DNA of 64,000 bases from Macrostomum hystrix (taxonomy: Eukaryota > Platyhelminthes > Macrostomidae). Positions 31,774 through 43,300 of this stretch are shown here, piece by piece (position 1 is the stretch's first letter; each line of letters opens with the position of its first letter). The DNA lies in assembly GCA_950097015.1 (NCBI GenBank), contig CATNEN010000009.1, positions 1,366,501 to 1,430,500 on the forward strand. Direction: 5' to 3'. The notes under the pieces were generated by a model that saw only the letters and a list, made by a program, of their open reading frames with translations, was not told the DNA's origin and ran no database searches. Made by a program: the position numbers and the translations under genes.

Positions 31774-32193
31774 TTACTGCTCAATTCGATATCGGCGGCT
31801 CCGGAGCAACTCTCGCAGTCTAGCCCTTTGCTGTACGCCGCGCCAGTAGTCCAGGCCGTGTAGAATGTGCTGCAGCTCCAAACATGTGTCCTCCAGCAGG
31901 CCTAGCAGCTCGGCCAAGTCGAAGGCCTCGTTCTCTGTTAGGCAGGTCACCTCCAGGATGGTCTCGTAGCCCGCAGCTGTCTTGTGTTGTAGCAGCCAGT
32001 CCAGGAGGCTCTTCATCAGGGTGTGCAGCTGGGTGACGTTCAGCTCAGCAGTCGGGCAGTGGCGCTGCAGGCAGGTTAGCTGCTCCAATCGTCCTCGGTA
32101 AGTCAGGAACGGGGCCAGACAGGCGATGTCGCATCTGGCCAGGAGTGCCACAGTGGCCGGCGAGCCGAACAGCGCCACAGGATGCGCATTCAT
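31774..32193 (-). CDS. P139: homologue of P126, 139 aa (copy C)
   Basis: It aligns with P126 of copy A over nearly its whole length: a CDIACL Cys pair, YRGRLEQLTCLQR, a WLLQH segment, DLAELLGLLED and ILHGLDYW. It has a short Arg-rich C-terminal extension (RARLRELLRSRRYRIEQ) that P126 lacks, though both end in IEQ. It looks all-helical. Codons are more GC-rich than in P126, so the two copies diverged long ago while staying open, which supports a functional protein. The function is unknown. Iteron arrays flank it on both sides. Confidence 0.68.
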   Translation of the reverse strand: MNAHPVALFGSPATVALLARCDIACLAPFLTYRGRLEQLTCLQRHCPTAELNVTQLHTLMKSLLDWLLQHKTAAGYETILEVTCLTENEAFDLAELLGLLEDTCLELQHILHGLDYWRGVQQRARLRELLRSRRYRIEQ

Positions 32194-32299
32194 CGTGAGT
32201 TCTACACAACCAACAATGTCGTGAGTGCAACAGCAGCGCGTCTAACACTAGCAGAAGTAGAATTAGAATAGGAAGCAGAGTTCTAAATGGAAAGTAAAT

Positions 32300-33530
32300 A
32301 CAGTATTTTCGCGAAGGTAAGGGCAGTATTTTTGCAAAAGTAGCGTGACTACATCTTATGGTATTTTCGCAAATGCAGATACGTATTCTCAGACAAAGTG
32401 ACTTTTTACCATAGACAAATTTAGTGTATTTCTGTAAATTGCCAAAACTCACGAATGAGTTTTTTCGCGAAAAGACAATATGTACTATATTGAATACTTG
32501 TAAATGAAAAATAGTGTCTGTTTTTGCAAAAATACTGCTATGCTATTAAACAAAGGTAGTTGGCGGTATTTTTGCAAAAGTTCTTAAAGTAGTGTGCATG
32601 GCTACATCTTAAGGTATTTTCGCGAAAAGACTGCTATCCTATTAAACGCAGGTAGTAAAGGTAGTTTGCGGTATTTTTGCAAAAGTTATTAAAGTAGTGT
32701 GCATGGCTACATCTTAAGGTATTTTCGCGAAAAGACTGCTATGCTATTAAACAAAGGTAGTTGGCGGTATTTTTGCAAAAGTTCTTAAAGTAGTGTGCAT
32801 GATTACATCTTTGGTATTTTCGCGAAAATACTGCTATGCTATTAAACAAAGGTAGTTGGCGGTATTTTTGCTAAAGTTATTTAAGTAGTGTGCATGGCTA
32901 CATCCTAAGGTATTTTCGCGAAAAGACTGCTATGCTATTAAACAAAGGTAGTTGGCGGTATTTTTGCAAAAGTTCTTAAAGTAGTGTGCATGGCTACATC
33001 TTAAGGTATTTTCGCGAAAAGACTGCTATCCTATTAAACGCAGGTAGTAAAGGTAGTTTGCGGTATTTTTGCAAAAGTTATTAAAGTAGTGTGCATGGCT
33101 ACATCTTAAGGTATTTTCGCGAAAAGACTGCTATGCTATTAAACAAAGGTAGTTGGCGGTATTTTTGCAAAAGTTCTTAAAGTAGTGTGCATGGCTACAT
33201 CTTAAGGTATTTTCGCGAAAAGACTGCTATCCTATTAAACGCAGGTAGTAAAGGTAGTTTGCGGTATTTTTGCAAAAGTTATTAAAGTAGTGTGCATGGC
33301 TACATCTTAAGGTATTTTCGCGAAAAGACTGCTATGCTATTAAACAAAGGTAGTTGGCGGTATTTTTGCAAAAGTTCTTAAAGTAGTGTGCATGATTACA
33401 TCTTTGGTATTTTCGCGAAAATACTGCTATGCTATTAAACAAAGGTAGTTGGCGGTATTTTTGCAAAAGTTATTAAAGTAAGTAGTGTGCATGGCTGCAT
33501 ATTATGGTATTTTCGCGAATGTAGATACGT
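32300..33530 (+). repeat. Iteron array 3 (copy C)
   Basis: About ten ~95-105-bp units have alternating subtypes: one with TGCTATGCTATTAAACAAAGG and one with TGCTATCCTATTAAACGCAGG. Units repeat in higher-order pairs of about 205 bp, so the array grew by duplication of dimers. The central palindrome TTTTCGCGAAAA is unchanged in nearly all units. Each ends with a TTTTTGCAAAAG half-palindrome. Confidence 0.8.
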
Positions 33531-33920
33531 ATTCTCAGACAAAGTGACTTGTACTTTTTTACCATCGACAAATTTAGTATATTTCTGCTAATTGTCAATA
33601 ATCACGAATGATTTTTTCGTGTATCTTCGGCTTTTAAGAAAACGAGAATAGTTTAATCTTAGTTTAATCAGATGATAATCAAATGATTTCATTTGATAAT
33701 TTATTTAATTACTAACGAAATAATCACAGTGTTGACAATCATTAGCATCTTAACAATATATAAGAGAGCAACAAACAGAACATATGAGATTCTCGGTTGT
33801 AAAGGGACGGGTATTAGTGGGGGTATCACAATTGACACAATTGATAATTGATAATAGTTTGGCAAATCAGACAATCAGCACATATAAAGTCAGGTGACAC
33901 GACTGGGACAATATGAGCAT

Positions 33921-36900
33921 TCAGATGTCCAGTCTAGTTCTCGAACTGATCAGGCGCCCAGATCGCGTCCTGTATTCCGTTCGACGAACCATGAGTAGCT
34001 CAGAATCCGAGCTGGTCTCATTGTCATTGCTGACGTGCTGTTGTTCACCATCATCACCTTCTTCGTCGATATCGTCGTGAACGTTGCCTTGTCCAGCCGA
34101 TGCTCCAAACATCGGCGGTTGACTAAGACTGCGTCGTCTAGACGATGTAGACGAAATAGGCGATGGTGTTGCTGAATCGATGGCCGGCTTTGTCGACTCG
34201 GTGTTGTCCGTTGTTGAACATCTAGGACTAACCGTAGCGGGTCGCATTGTCGACATTCGAGGTCGCTTCTTGTCAGTGGCCTTGCAAATGGACGATCGTC
34301 GAGTGCGTCGCTTGCGTGTGCGTTGACTATGTGGCATCACAATGTCATCAGCAGGTAGAGGAGATGCAGCCGATGAATTGGTTGCGTCCAGATCAACGCT
34401 ACAGGCGGCAGAGCGACGACGCTTCGTGTCGTTTTCGGCTATTGGATGTCGCTGATGTCGACGATCAAGTGGCCGATTGTGACAGAATGTCTCGAAGCAT
34501 CCTCTGACGTCGTCGGCGACCATCAGATTGGCCTGCTGTTTGGCCAGGCGTCCATACGCATTCACGACACAGTTGCGCGATGTGTCGTACAGAGGCACCA
34601 GCTGGTCTAGCTTGTCGGGATGCGCGTGCACATAGGCCGACAGTACATTTCGACGACCATCGCCCATGCGATAGGGCCGATCGATGACCAACTCGGCGCC
34701 CTGCTTGACAAGCGTGCTGAAACTTGTCGAGTCACGCTGCTTGCCACGATGCGTAGGAAACAGCAGACATTTGCCTGGCCTGACATGGATGTTGCACTCG
34801 GCGAAGTATGGCAATAGAAAGTTGTCTATCCATTGCAGTAGACATTCGCCGACTTTGCGTGGCGCAGTCCAGCTTGCACCTTTACCACGACCGCCCTTTT
34901 TGTGTGCCACTTCGGTAGGCGGCAGGACTGTGACAATGGTGGAGGACGTTGATACGCCGCTATTGAGTGCAGCATCCAAATAGCAACGCCGAATCGCGAC
35001 CCATGGACGTAGTCGATTGGCATGGACAATTGCTGCACAGAAGAAGGCCAGTTCACGCGTGATCGGCATAATAAATGTATTCCATTTGCCGACGACGTTG
35101 GCCATTCGACGTGCACATTGTCCAATGCGACCCCAGTAGCCCTTCACGGGTAGATGAGACCACGAATGTTTGGCGACCATATCAATCAGGCAGTCTAGCC
35201 GGTTGTGAATGATGCGCCATTCGTCAGCGGTCAGGAACTTATCCGTGTAGGACAGCTGGCGTTCGTCATCGCGCAGGTGATAGATATTCTCTTGCCGCTG
35301 ACGAATCAATCCAATGCAAGCCTGTACATGTTAAAGGGTTATGAAAGAGAAAGTACATGCAGTAGCTTCTACAATTGTTCGTGATATATCAACTAACATA
35401 GTATACAATATGCGACACAACAACACTGCTCACCATGATTGATTCGATGCGGCTAGTCAACAGACCAGATACTGCAGTCTGATGATAGAGAATACCATCT
35501 TTGCGCGGGTCAGGACAGGCAGGCAATTCTGACGCGGCCTTGACAATGTCGGCATGCACGTTGGCAAACAATCCATCTGGTGGCGAGGTCAATTGGAACG
35601 CGTTCATAACACTAGGAGCACCGAAGTCGTTGTTGGCTGCTAGAAACTTCTTCGCGCCGCTCAATATGTTATGAAGCTCGTTCATTCGCTGTCCAACAGT
35701 CGATGGTTTCCAGATATGGCGCTTCACCATCTCGTCCAAATCGAATTGGATGCGCGCTGGATTGATGAACCACATCTCGACTGTGACATTGATTGCGTGT
35801 AGGAGACGACTAGTTGTAGCATGATAGTTCCGCTGGATTGCTTTCCTACGGCTAACATGCGATGCGTTCTCTTCTACACAGCAATGACCCTTGAACCAGA
35901 TGTCGCCGACATTGTCTAGTTGCTTGTACATGTGTTCAGATGCAACGTGGTAGTCTGGGCCGTCGAAAACAACAAGCCGAGACTTCTTGTGCCTCCGTTG
36001 CAATACAAGCTGCTCTTTGGCCGATCGCTCGTCGTCACTGACAGAAGCATCAGTATTTTCCACGTCAGATTTAGAGGTCTGAGTCTCTGCTTGTCGCTGA
36101 CTGACAGCATTGGTGACTCCGACCGGAACATAGTCTGACGTATACTGGAGGATTGCTTCTGTCAGATTGACCAGATTCTGCAAGCCAGTACACATGCTAT
36201 TAACGCGAGGATGCTCAGCGTTGTGGGCTTTCTGCAGAATCTCGTTTAGGCCGGCCGCATTCAGACGCAGTCCATTGATATATTCTGTTCGGACGAAAAT
36301 GGGGTGAAAATAAAATTATGAATACTCAGTAACTCAGTTTCCTCGAAATAATAAGTAATAGTTTATAGCACTTACCGATCATTGCCATTTCATGTTTGGC
36401 TTGGATTAAGACAGGTACGTCGCTATAATTGCTTTGCAGTCGATCCAAGTCATTGCTGACAATCTCGGCCATGTATGAAGATTGTACTTTGGATGGACCC
36501 GGTTGCGCATGCGGGGACGTAGTTTGACGAACACCAGATGTCAAGTCACATAAACGTTTAGTTGACTGTTGCGTGATCGTCTGTTTGTTTGCAGAAGTAC
36601 TCGCATACAGCTCACCTACGTCTACTACGGCATACTGTTCGTTGTCATCCGATGAAACACTGCCGTTATCGGATACCACCGCTATGTCTTGAGCAGCCGG
36701 TAGACCCTTACACGGGCGTGCAATGTGCCTTTTCAGATGACGCACATATTTGCCACAGTGCGGACATGGCGAAAGGACATTATCGACTCCCGCTCTTTGC
36801 AACCGGACAATCTTCCATATATTCATGGCCTTGACTTCATAGGACGCAGATTCAGCTGGTCGCTTGCTTAATGGTACGCAATCCCAATCAAAAGACTCGA

Positions 36901-36991
36901 CAAAGTCCTTGTGGTTCCGGATGAAATGCCGTCGCATATTAGAACGTAGAATCGTCATTTGACATAGGAAACAATTAGTTTGTGCGTCCAT
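33921..36991 (-). CDS. Zinc-finger protein with tyrosine-recombinase-like C-terminus, 955 aa
   Basis: Exons (minus) are 36991-36376, 36284-35434 and 35321-33921. All junctions are GT-AG and in phase (introns 91 and 112 bp). Residues 1-115 hold the double zinc-finger module shared with the 492-aa protein (CFLCQMTILRSNMRRHF, CPHCGKYVRHLKRH). Residues ~206-490 are unrecognised. Residues ~560-760 resemble the catalytic core of tyrosine recombinases in layout: an Arg after a hydrophobic helix (HANRLRPWVAI, about Arg594), a FPTHRGK segment, an Arg pair (GDGRRNVLSAY, about 712-713), LDQLVPLYDTS where LLGHSS is usual, and a candidate Tyr (NAYGR, about 745). Both expected His positions are replaced, so it may be divergent or inactive. 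The tail is basic then acidic. The likely role, if the fold is right, is element integration. Fold call is tentative. Confidence 0.55.
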
Positions 36992-37060
36992 TTTACCTGC
37001 TGAATTATTATTATCTCCTGAATTGCTTATATACTGCTTATAACAGAAGAAATTTTGCAA

Positions 37061-38170
37061 AGATTTGCAAGCGAGCGCGCTCGGCTTCTGACTTAAGCTG
37101 CTATCGTGACCCGTACGACAGTTTAATCACATAAACTATCAATCAAGGTTTGTCTATGGCGAAATAGCATAATATTGAACTCATAATATATTTAACGTTG
37201 CTATATTGTCTACTCATAGTAGAGTAGGTAGTTTCGAACAGCATATGAACATAAACACGAATAATTAATTGATTTCTGAGTTATGTCAACAATTTTAATC
37301 TATATGTTGAGAAAGCCTTTAAATTATTGTTGATTATTCGAGACCTATTTTCGCGAAAGTACATATGTATTCTCAAGCGAAGGTCAATGTAGTCTTTTTG
37401 CGAAAATACTTTTGTGTCAATATGATTACTGTTTCTGATGGTATTTTCGCGAAAAAACATGTTTCCTAAACGAAAGTAAAGGCATTATCAAAAGAAGGTA
37501 ACAGCCGTATTTGAGCAAAAGTACGTTAATAATAATAAATATTTTTCATTAGTAGTAAATTATTAGCAGATTTTTTTAATTAGAAAAATATTTGGTAATG
37601 ACTGGGATTCGAACCCGAGCCACCGGTAACTATAAAAGAATGCTATTGACCTGCACGCCAGATCACTTGTAACTGGATGGTGTGTTATCTGGCTATTTAT
37701 ATTGATTTTCTTTCGGATGTTGGATTTTTAATGATTTTCGTCTGCTAATGGTAAAATCTTGAGAACTTTTCCATTTTTTCTTACAGAATGACAAGATATA
37801 TTGAGAGAGTATGGAAAGTACTGCTGATAATGCGGATATATATTCAAACGAAGGTAGAACAGTATTTTAGCAAATGTACTTTAAGTGTATTACCATTGAT
37901 TATACAGGGCTAGGTATTTTCGCGAAAGTACATTTTCGCGTTATACTTTTGCGAAAGAACGAAGGTAAATATGTTCTTGCGTCTATGTAAACTCGGTGCA
38001 TTCGGGAAAGCACAATAAAATAGTTCAGGACAAAGAGACAAAGAGATTTTTCGTGAAATGACCACATGATCTGTTCTATTTTTAGAAATACACTACGGAG
38101 ATCAAAAAAAAGGTCTTTTAGTCTTTTTGTGCGCAAGCCTACTGTTAGTAGTAGGTATAGCAATAGAGCT
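37061..38170. other. Non-coding with CGCGAAA-rich motifs and repeat fragments
   Basis: No gene is seen. Scattered TTTTCGCGAAA-type motifs (about 37348, 37440, 37915) look like decayed iterons. A fragment near 38085-38165 matches the repeat block at 3785-3970. It also holds the SINE-like copy listed separately. Confidence 0.45.
37545..37790 (-). repeat. tRNA-derived SINE-like copy 3
   Basis: On the minus strand it has box A-like CTGGCGTGCAGGTC and a perfect box B GGTTCGAATCC. It aligns with 4985-5235 over ~250 bp. This is the best preserved of the three copies. Confidence 0.65.
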
Positions 38171-38520
38171 ATATCGAAAATTTGGCCCGGACTTTTTTGC
38201 TCGGGTATTTTGGGTATTTTTAGCCGGACTTTTTTTCAACCAGGAACCCGGACTTTTTTTTCACATGCCCGGACTTTTTTGCTCTTTTATTTTTAGCCGG
38301 ACTTTGTTGCAGCAGGACCCCGGACTTTTTTTGCTCGGTTATTTTTAGCCGGACTTTTTTGCACCAGGAACTCGGACTTTTTTACCACTTTTCTGGGTGT
38401 CTCGTACTGACCTTGAGCATGGATTTCCCTTTGTACTCGAAAGTTGAGGGGTATTCCACGAGACCCCTGTAAAAAAAGTCCGGGCTTTGGAAAAAAAAGT
38501 CCGATGCAAATTTTGTGCAC
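38170..38520. repeat. CCGGACTTTTTT repeat cluster
   Basis: Interspersed copies of GCCGGACTTTTTTG/CCCGGACTTTTTTT lie on one strand, with the inverse (AAAAAAAGTCCGGGC) at about 38470-38505, so part of it can fold back. No gene is seen. The ORFs are low complexity. Confidence 0.6.
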
Positions 38521-39029
38521 TTTTAACTAGCACCCAGCCGCGAATTTACATACATACATGAGCTACCTAGTCTGACCGGTCACATTTCAGTTTTTACTGT
38601 CACTATTGAACGAAATAAACGTGAATTAGCCTAACATATAAACAACTCTAATACAGGCTGTAATTAACAGATGTACAATTCTTAATCATACAATTAATTG
38701 TTATTGTAATTGACAGATTCGCACCTACTATCGTTTGTTTTTTGTGATTTAGCAATAGTTCTTGTCTGTATTAAAATTAGAAACCCAACAAGAAGCCAAT
38801 TCTAACACTTGTAGCATAAAGCTAATATAAAAGTGCAAGCAAAGCGCAGTTATAAAGCATACTTTTGTGTGTGCTTTGCCTTTTTAACTAAAACTAACAG
38901 TTTTAGTTTAATTTATATTTAACATAAACTTCTCTCGCGCTGCACATTAACAATGTTTAGTAGCTTGGTCAGCAAATAAAGGAAGACAAAAAAGACCCGG
39001 GATTACCCATCACTTAAAAATACACACAT

Positions 39030-39895
39030 GAGATGCATATGCCAAACAGATGCCAGACATGCCAATGCCAGACACAATGCCAAACAGATGCCTGACATAT
39101 GCCAATGCCAGACACCATGCCAAGCAGATGCCTGACATATGCCAATGCCAGACACAATGCCAAGCAGATGCCTGACATATGCCAATGCCAGACACCATGC
39201 CAAACAGATGCAAGACAGACGCCAGACAGATGCCGATGCCAGACACAATGCCAAACTGATGCCAGACAGATGCCAGACACTATGCCAATGCCAAACAGAT
39301 GCCAGACAGACGCCAGACAGTAGCTAATGCCAGACACCATGCCAGACACTATGCCAATGCCAAACAGATGCCAGACAGACGCTAGACAGATGCCAATGCC
39401 AGACACCATGCCAGACAGACGCCAGACAGATGCCAATGCCAGACACTATGCCAAAAAGATGCCAGACAGACGCCAGACAGATGCTAATGCCAGACACAAT
39501 GCCAGACACCATGCTAAACAGATGCCAGACAGACGCCAGACAGATGCCGATACCAGACACAATGCCAAACTGATGCCAGACAGATGCCAGACACTATGTC
39601 AATGCCAAACTGATGCCAGACACATGCCAGACACCATGCCAATGCCGAACAGACGCCAGACAGATGCCAATGCCAGACACAATGCCAAACTGATGCCAGA
39701 CATGCCAATGCCAGACACAATGCCAGACAGACGCCAGACAGATGCCAATGCCAGACACAATGCCAAACTGATGCCAGACACATGCCAGACAGATGCCAAT
39801 GCCAGACACAATGCCAAACTGTTGCCAGACACATGCCAGACAGATGCCAATGCCAGACACAATGCCAAACAGATGCCTGACATATGCCAATGCGA
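39030..39895 (+). repeat. Minisatellite built on ATGCCAGACA
   Basis: A mosaic of short units ATGCCAGACA, GATGCCAATGCC and AATGCCAAACTG fills ~865 bp with no fixed long period. It is open in several frames on both strands because stops are rare in the units. I do not treat these as genes. Confidence 0.85.
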
Positions 39896-40055
39896 AGTGA
39901 GTTTGATTTAGTCGCTTCAATTAGCTTGCAGCCATAGACGGTGAATTCAATATAGTCGTTTTTAGCGCGCGCAACGAGATCGTGATTTTTATTTAGTCAA
40001 AGTGAAATGAATACGGTCAACGAGATCGTAAACTTTCATAAAAGGCGCAAAAACA

Positions 40056-40151
40056 CATAAGATGTGTAAGATGTAAGATGTAAGATGTAAGGTGTAAGAT
40101 GTAAGATGTAAGGTGTAAGGTGTAAGATGTAAGATGTAAGGTGTAAGATGC
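40056..40151 (+). repeat. 7-bp tandem repeat TGTAAGA/TGTAAGG
   Basis: About 13 copies of TGTAAGR in direct repeat, with A/G alternation at the last base. It is non-coding. Confidence 0.85.
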
Positions 40152-40373
40152 AATGGCAGCACACAACTAGTGACCTAGCCGGTTCGTCGGCTAGTACCCA
40201 GTTGTCAAAATAGTTATTGTCTATGGGGCCAATTGTCTAAATTGTCTAAATTCGCAACTGCAAACTTGAGTTTAAATTCGACTGCAAACTGCAAACAGCA
40301 GCAGCCACTTCATCGTCCAGCCAAGCATCAGCCAAGAGCATCATCAAGAACTGCGGCAGCAACACCACCAACA

Positions 40374-43300
40374 ATGAAGGTAGAGGAAATCGTTCAGCGG
40401 GGCCCGGAAGGCGGCGTAATTGAGCCGGCACCTGTCGGGGCCAATTTCGTTTGCCCAGATGGCAAATTTGCCATCTGGGTAAACATGGAAGGCAGACCCG
40501 CACAGGTGCGGGATAGGCTGTGCCCATGCCTTCTGGGCGCGGGTGGTCCGGCGGGCGGCAAGAGGCACGCCCCGCAAACATACCAATACTCTGGCGGGAA
40601 CGCCGTAAGTACTCATCCTATGTTAATATTTTCCTTCCCTGCCACTTGCTCTCGCTCTCTCGCTTTCGCTTTCGCTCTCGCTCTCGCTTTCGCTCTCGCT
40701 TTCGCTCTCGCTTTCGCTCTCGCTCTCGCTTTCGCTCTCGCTTTCGCTCTCGCTTTCGCTCTCGCTTTCGCTCTCGCTTTCGCTCTCGCTTTCGCTCTCG
40801 CTTTCGCTCTCGCTTTCGCTCTCGCTTTCGCTCTCGCTTTCGCTCTCGCTTTCGCTCTCGCTTTCGCTCTCGCTTTCGCTCTCGCTTTCGCTCTCGCTTT
40901 CGCTCTCGCTTTCGCTCTCGCTTTCGCTCTCGCTTTCGCTCTCGCTTTCGCTCTCCCTCTCTCGCTCTCTCGCTCTATGTCGCTCTCGCTCTCGCTCTCT
41001 TGCTGACCTGAGAGCTGTATCCCGCCCATTCCATTTTAATCCAGAGGATGTACTGGCGCGTGGGTGCCCGCTGCATTCTGTGGACCCACGGGGTGGAACT
41101 GCGTGGGAGCGACCTTCGCAATCTGCCTGCAATCGTGCAGGGGTCGGTCGCCCCGCAGCTGGACCGGCGTGAGGCAGCGCAACAGCATCAGGCGGCAGCG
41201 GTCGCCGACGTGCTGGGTGAGGCGCAGCAGCGTCGGGCGGCAGCGGTCGTCGACCGCCTGGATCCAGCGCAGCTGCGAATAGTGCTGCGGAGTTTGGTAG
41301 CAGTGCCACCAGTTGGTAAGTGATGAGTAACTGAAATTGCCGTGTAACTTCTAGTGAACGTCGTAAATGGCAATTAGTAATCACTAGCAGAAATGAACGC
41401 CTTGAATTGTCTAATCCATGGAAATTCCATCCAAAGAATTTCATCTGTAAAATCGATATAATGATCCCCCATATTTTATTTTTCATTCGTCCAGTATATA
41501 CTTATTAGCAGCTGTATTTTCAGATTTTTAAAAGCTACAATGATCCCCATGCAGTAGTTGACAATGATCCCCCAGTTGACAATGATCCTCCAGTTGACCA
41601 TGATCCCCCATTTGATGATAATCCCCATTGATGATGATCCCCAGTTGACAATGATCACCCAGTTGACAATGATCCCCAAGTGGACAATGTTCCCCCAGTT
41701 GATAATGGTCACCCAGTTGACATTGATCCTTCAGTTTACCATGATCCCCCATTTGATGATAATCCCCATTGATGATGATCCCCAGTTGACAATGTTCCCC
41801 AGTTGACAATGATCCGCCAATTGATGATGATCACCCAATTGACAATGATCCCCCAGTTGATAATGGTCACCCGGCTGACAATGATCCCCCAGTTGACAAT
41901 GATCACCCAGTTGACATTGATCCTTCAGTTGACCATGATCCCCCATTTGATGATCATGCCCATTGATCATCCCCATTGATGATGATCCCCAGTTGACAAT
42001 GTTCTCCCAGTTGACAATGATCCCCCAGTTGATGATGATCACCCAATTGACAATGATCCCCCAGTTGATAATGGTCACCCAGCTGACAATGATCCCCCGG
42101 TTGACAATGATCCCCCATTGGACAATGATCCCCCAGTTGACCATGATCCCAAATTTGATGATAATCCCCATTGATGATTGATGATGATCCCCAGTTGACA
42201 ATGATCACCCAGTTGACAATGGTCACTCAGCTGACAATGATATTCCAGTTGACCATGATCCCTCATTTGATGATTAATCCCCATTGATGATGATCCTCAG
42301 TTGACAATGTTCGCCAGTTGAATTTTTATATTAGCTGCTTTTGTAGAAAATTGAAAAGAACAACATTAAATGAATTAAATGAATATCATTATGACGTTAT
42401 AAGATAACAAAATCAAAATATAGAGAATTTGATTCAATGACAAAAGAAAAATTATGACATGATTCAAACTCTGGTTTTGCCATGATTCAAACTCTGGTTT
42501 TGCCACGATTCAAACTCTGGTTTAGCCATGATTCAAACTCTGGTTTTGCCATGATTCAGACTCTGGTTTAGCCATGATTCAAACTCTGGCTTTGCCATGA
42601 TTCAGACTCTAGTTTAGCCATGATTCAAACTCTGGTTTAGCCATGATTCAAACGCTGGTTTTGCCATGATTCAAACTCTGGTTTTGCAATGATCTGCGTC
42701 TTCACTTTCTAGACACATTTAGCTGACTACCAACACTACTACTATCCTTGTCTTAGCTTCAGCTCAAACTACTCAAGCATTTCCGCTCGCTTTGTACATA
42801 TGCGCCCACATTTAATTAGCAAAACACAATAAACACATTCTACTGTGTTTCCTGTGTTTTCTGCGTCTTCACTTTCTAGATTCAAACTCTGGTTTTGCCA
42901 CGATTCGAAAAATGGGTAAAAGTTAAAAAATATTTAATTTTTTAGCGCAAGCACTGGTGAACGTAGTCGCTGCTGTCGACGCCGCGACCGCCGGCGCCGT
43001 AGCAGCAGCAGCAACAACAGCAGCAGCAACAGCAGCAGCAGCAGCAGAGGAGGAAGAGCCGCCATCGCCGGTCTTCCGGAGGCAGCGGTGGAGTTGTCAG
43101 TAACTTTAACTGTATTTTGCTCGCATTTGGCGAGATTCATTCGCTTTGTGATTGTCTTACTATACCGGATGGGGCTTAGTTATACCAGGTGGACCGGAAT
43201 CCGACCTACCTAAAATCCACCCACAAAAAATCTCACCTAGCTGATTCCACGGGACTCCTTGCGGCCGGCACCGCAGCCGACACCGCGGCCGACACCGCAG

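Larger units (their letters stand above)
28400..37060. mobile_element. Copy C of the A/B/C element family
   Basis: It begins with sequence shared with the remnant at 1195-1860 and includes the terminal segment (29040-29240). It then carries a zinc-finger gene, the P139 gene and the recombinase-like gene, all on the minus strand, with iteron arrays at 31171-31475 and 32300-33530 identical in design to array 1 of copy A. It links to copy A through the iterons, the P126/P139 homology and the terminal segment. It carries genes that copy A lacks, so A and C may be fragments of one larger element type. Confidence 0.55.

Noticed and set aside
28400-37060. Polinton/Maverick element
   Set aside because: No protein-primed polymerase B, packaging ATPase, protease or double jelly-roll capsid is found.
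37545-37790. Functional tRNA gene
   Set aside because: Boxes A and B are present but the cloverleaf does not fold; it matches other dispersed copies.
39003-39920. Long ORFs on both strands in the ATGCCAGACA minisatellite
   Set aside because: Open only because the repeat lacks stops in several frames; no start context or splice signals.
39955-40230. Possible promoter or ncRNA before the 40.4 kb gene
   Set aside because: Only a 7-bp tandem repeat and no defined signal.
40613-41029. Poly Lys/Ala/Arg, Glu/Ser and Arg/Ser/Phe ORFs
   Set aside because: Artefacts of the 12-bp repeat inside an intron.
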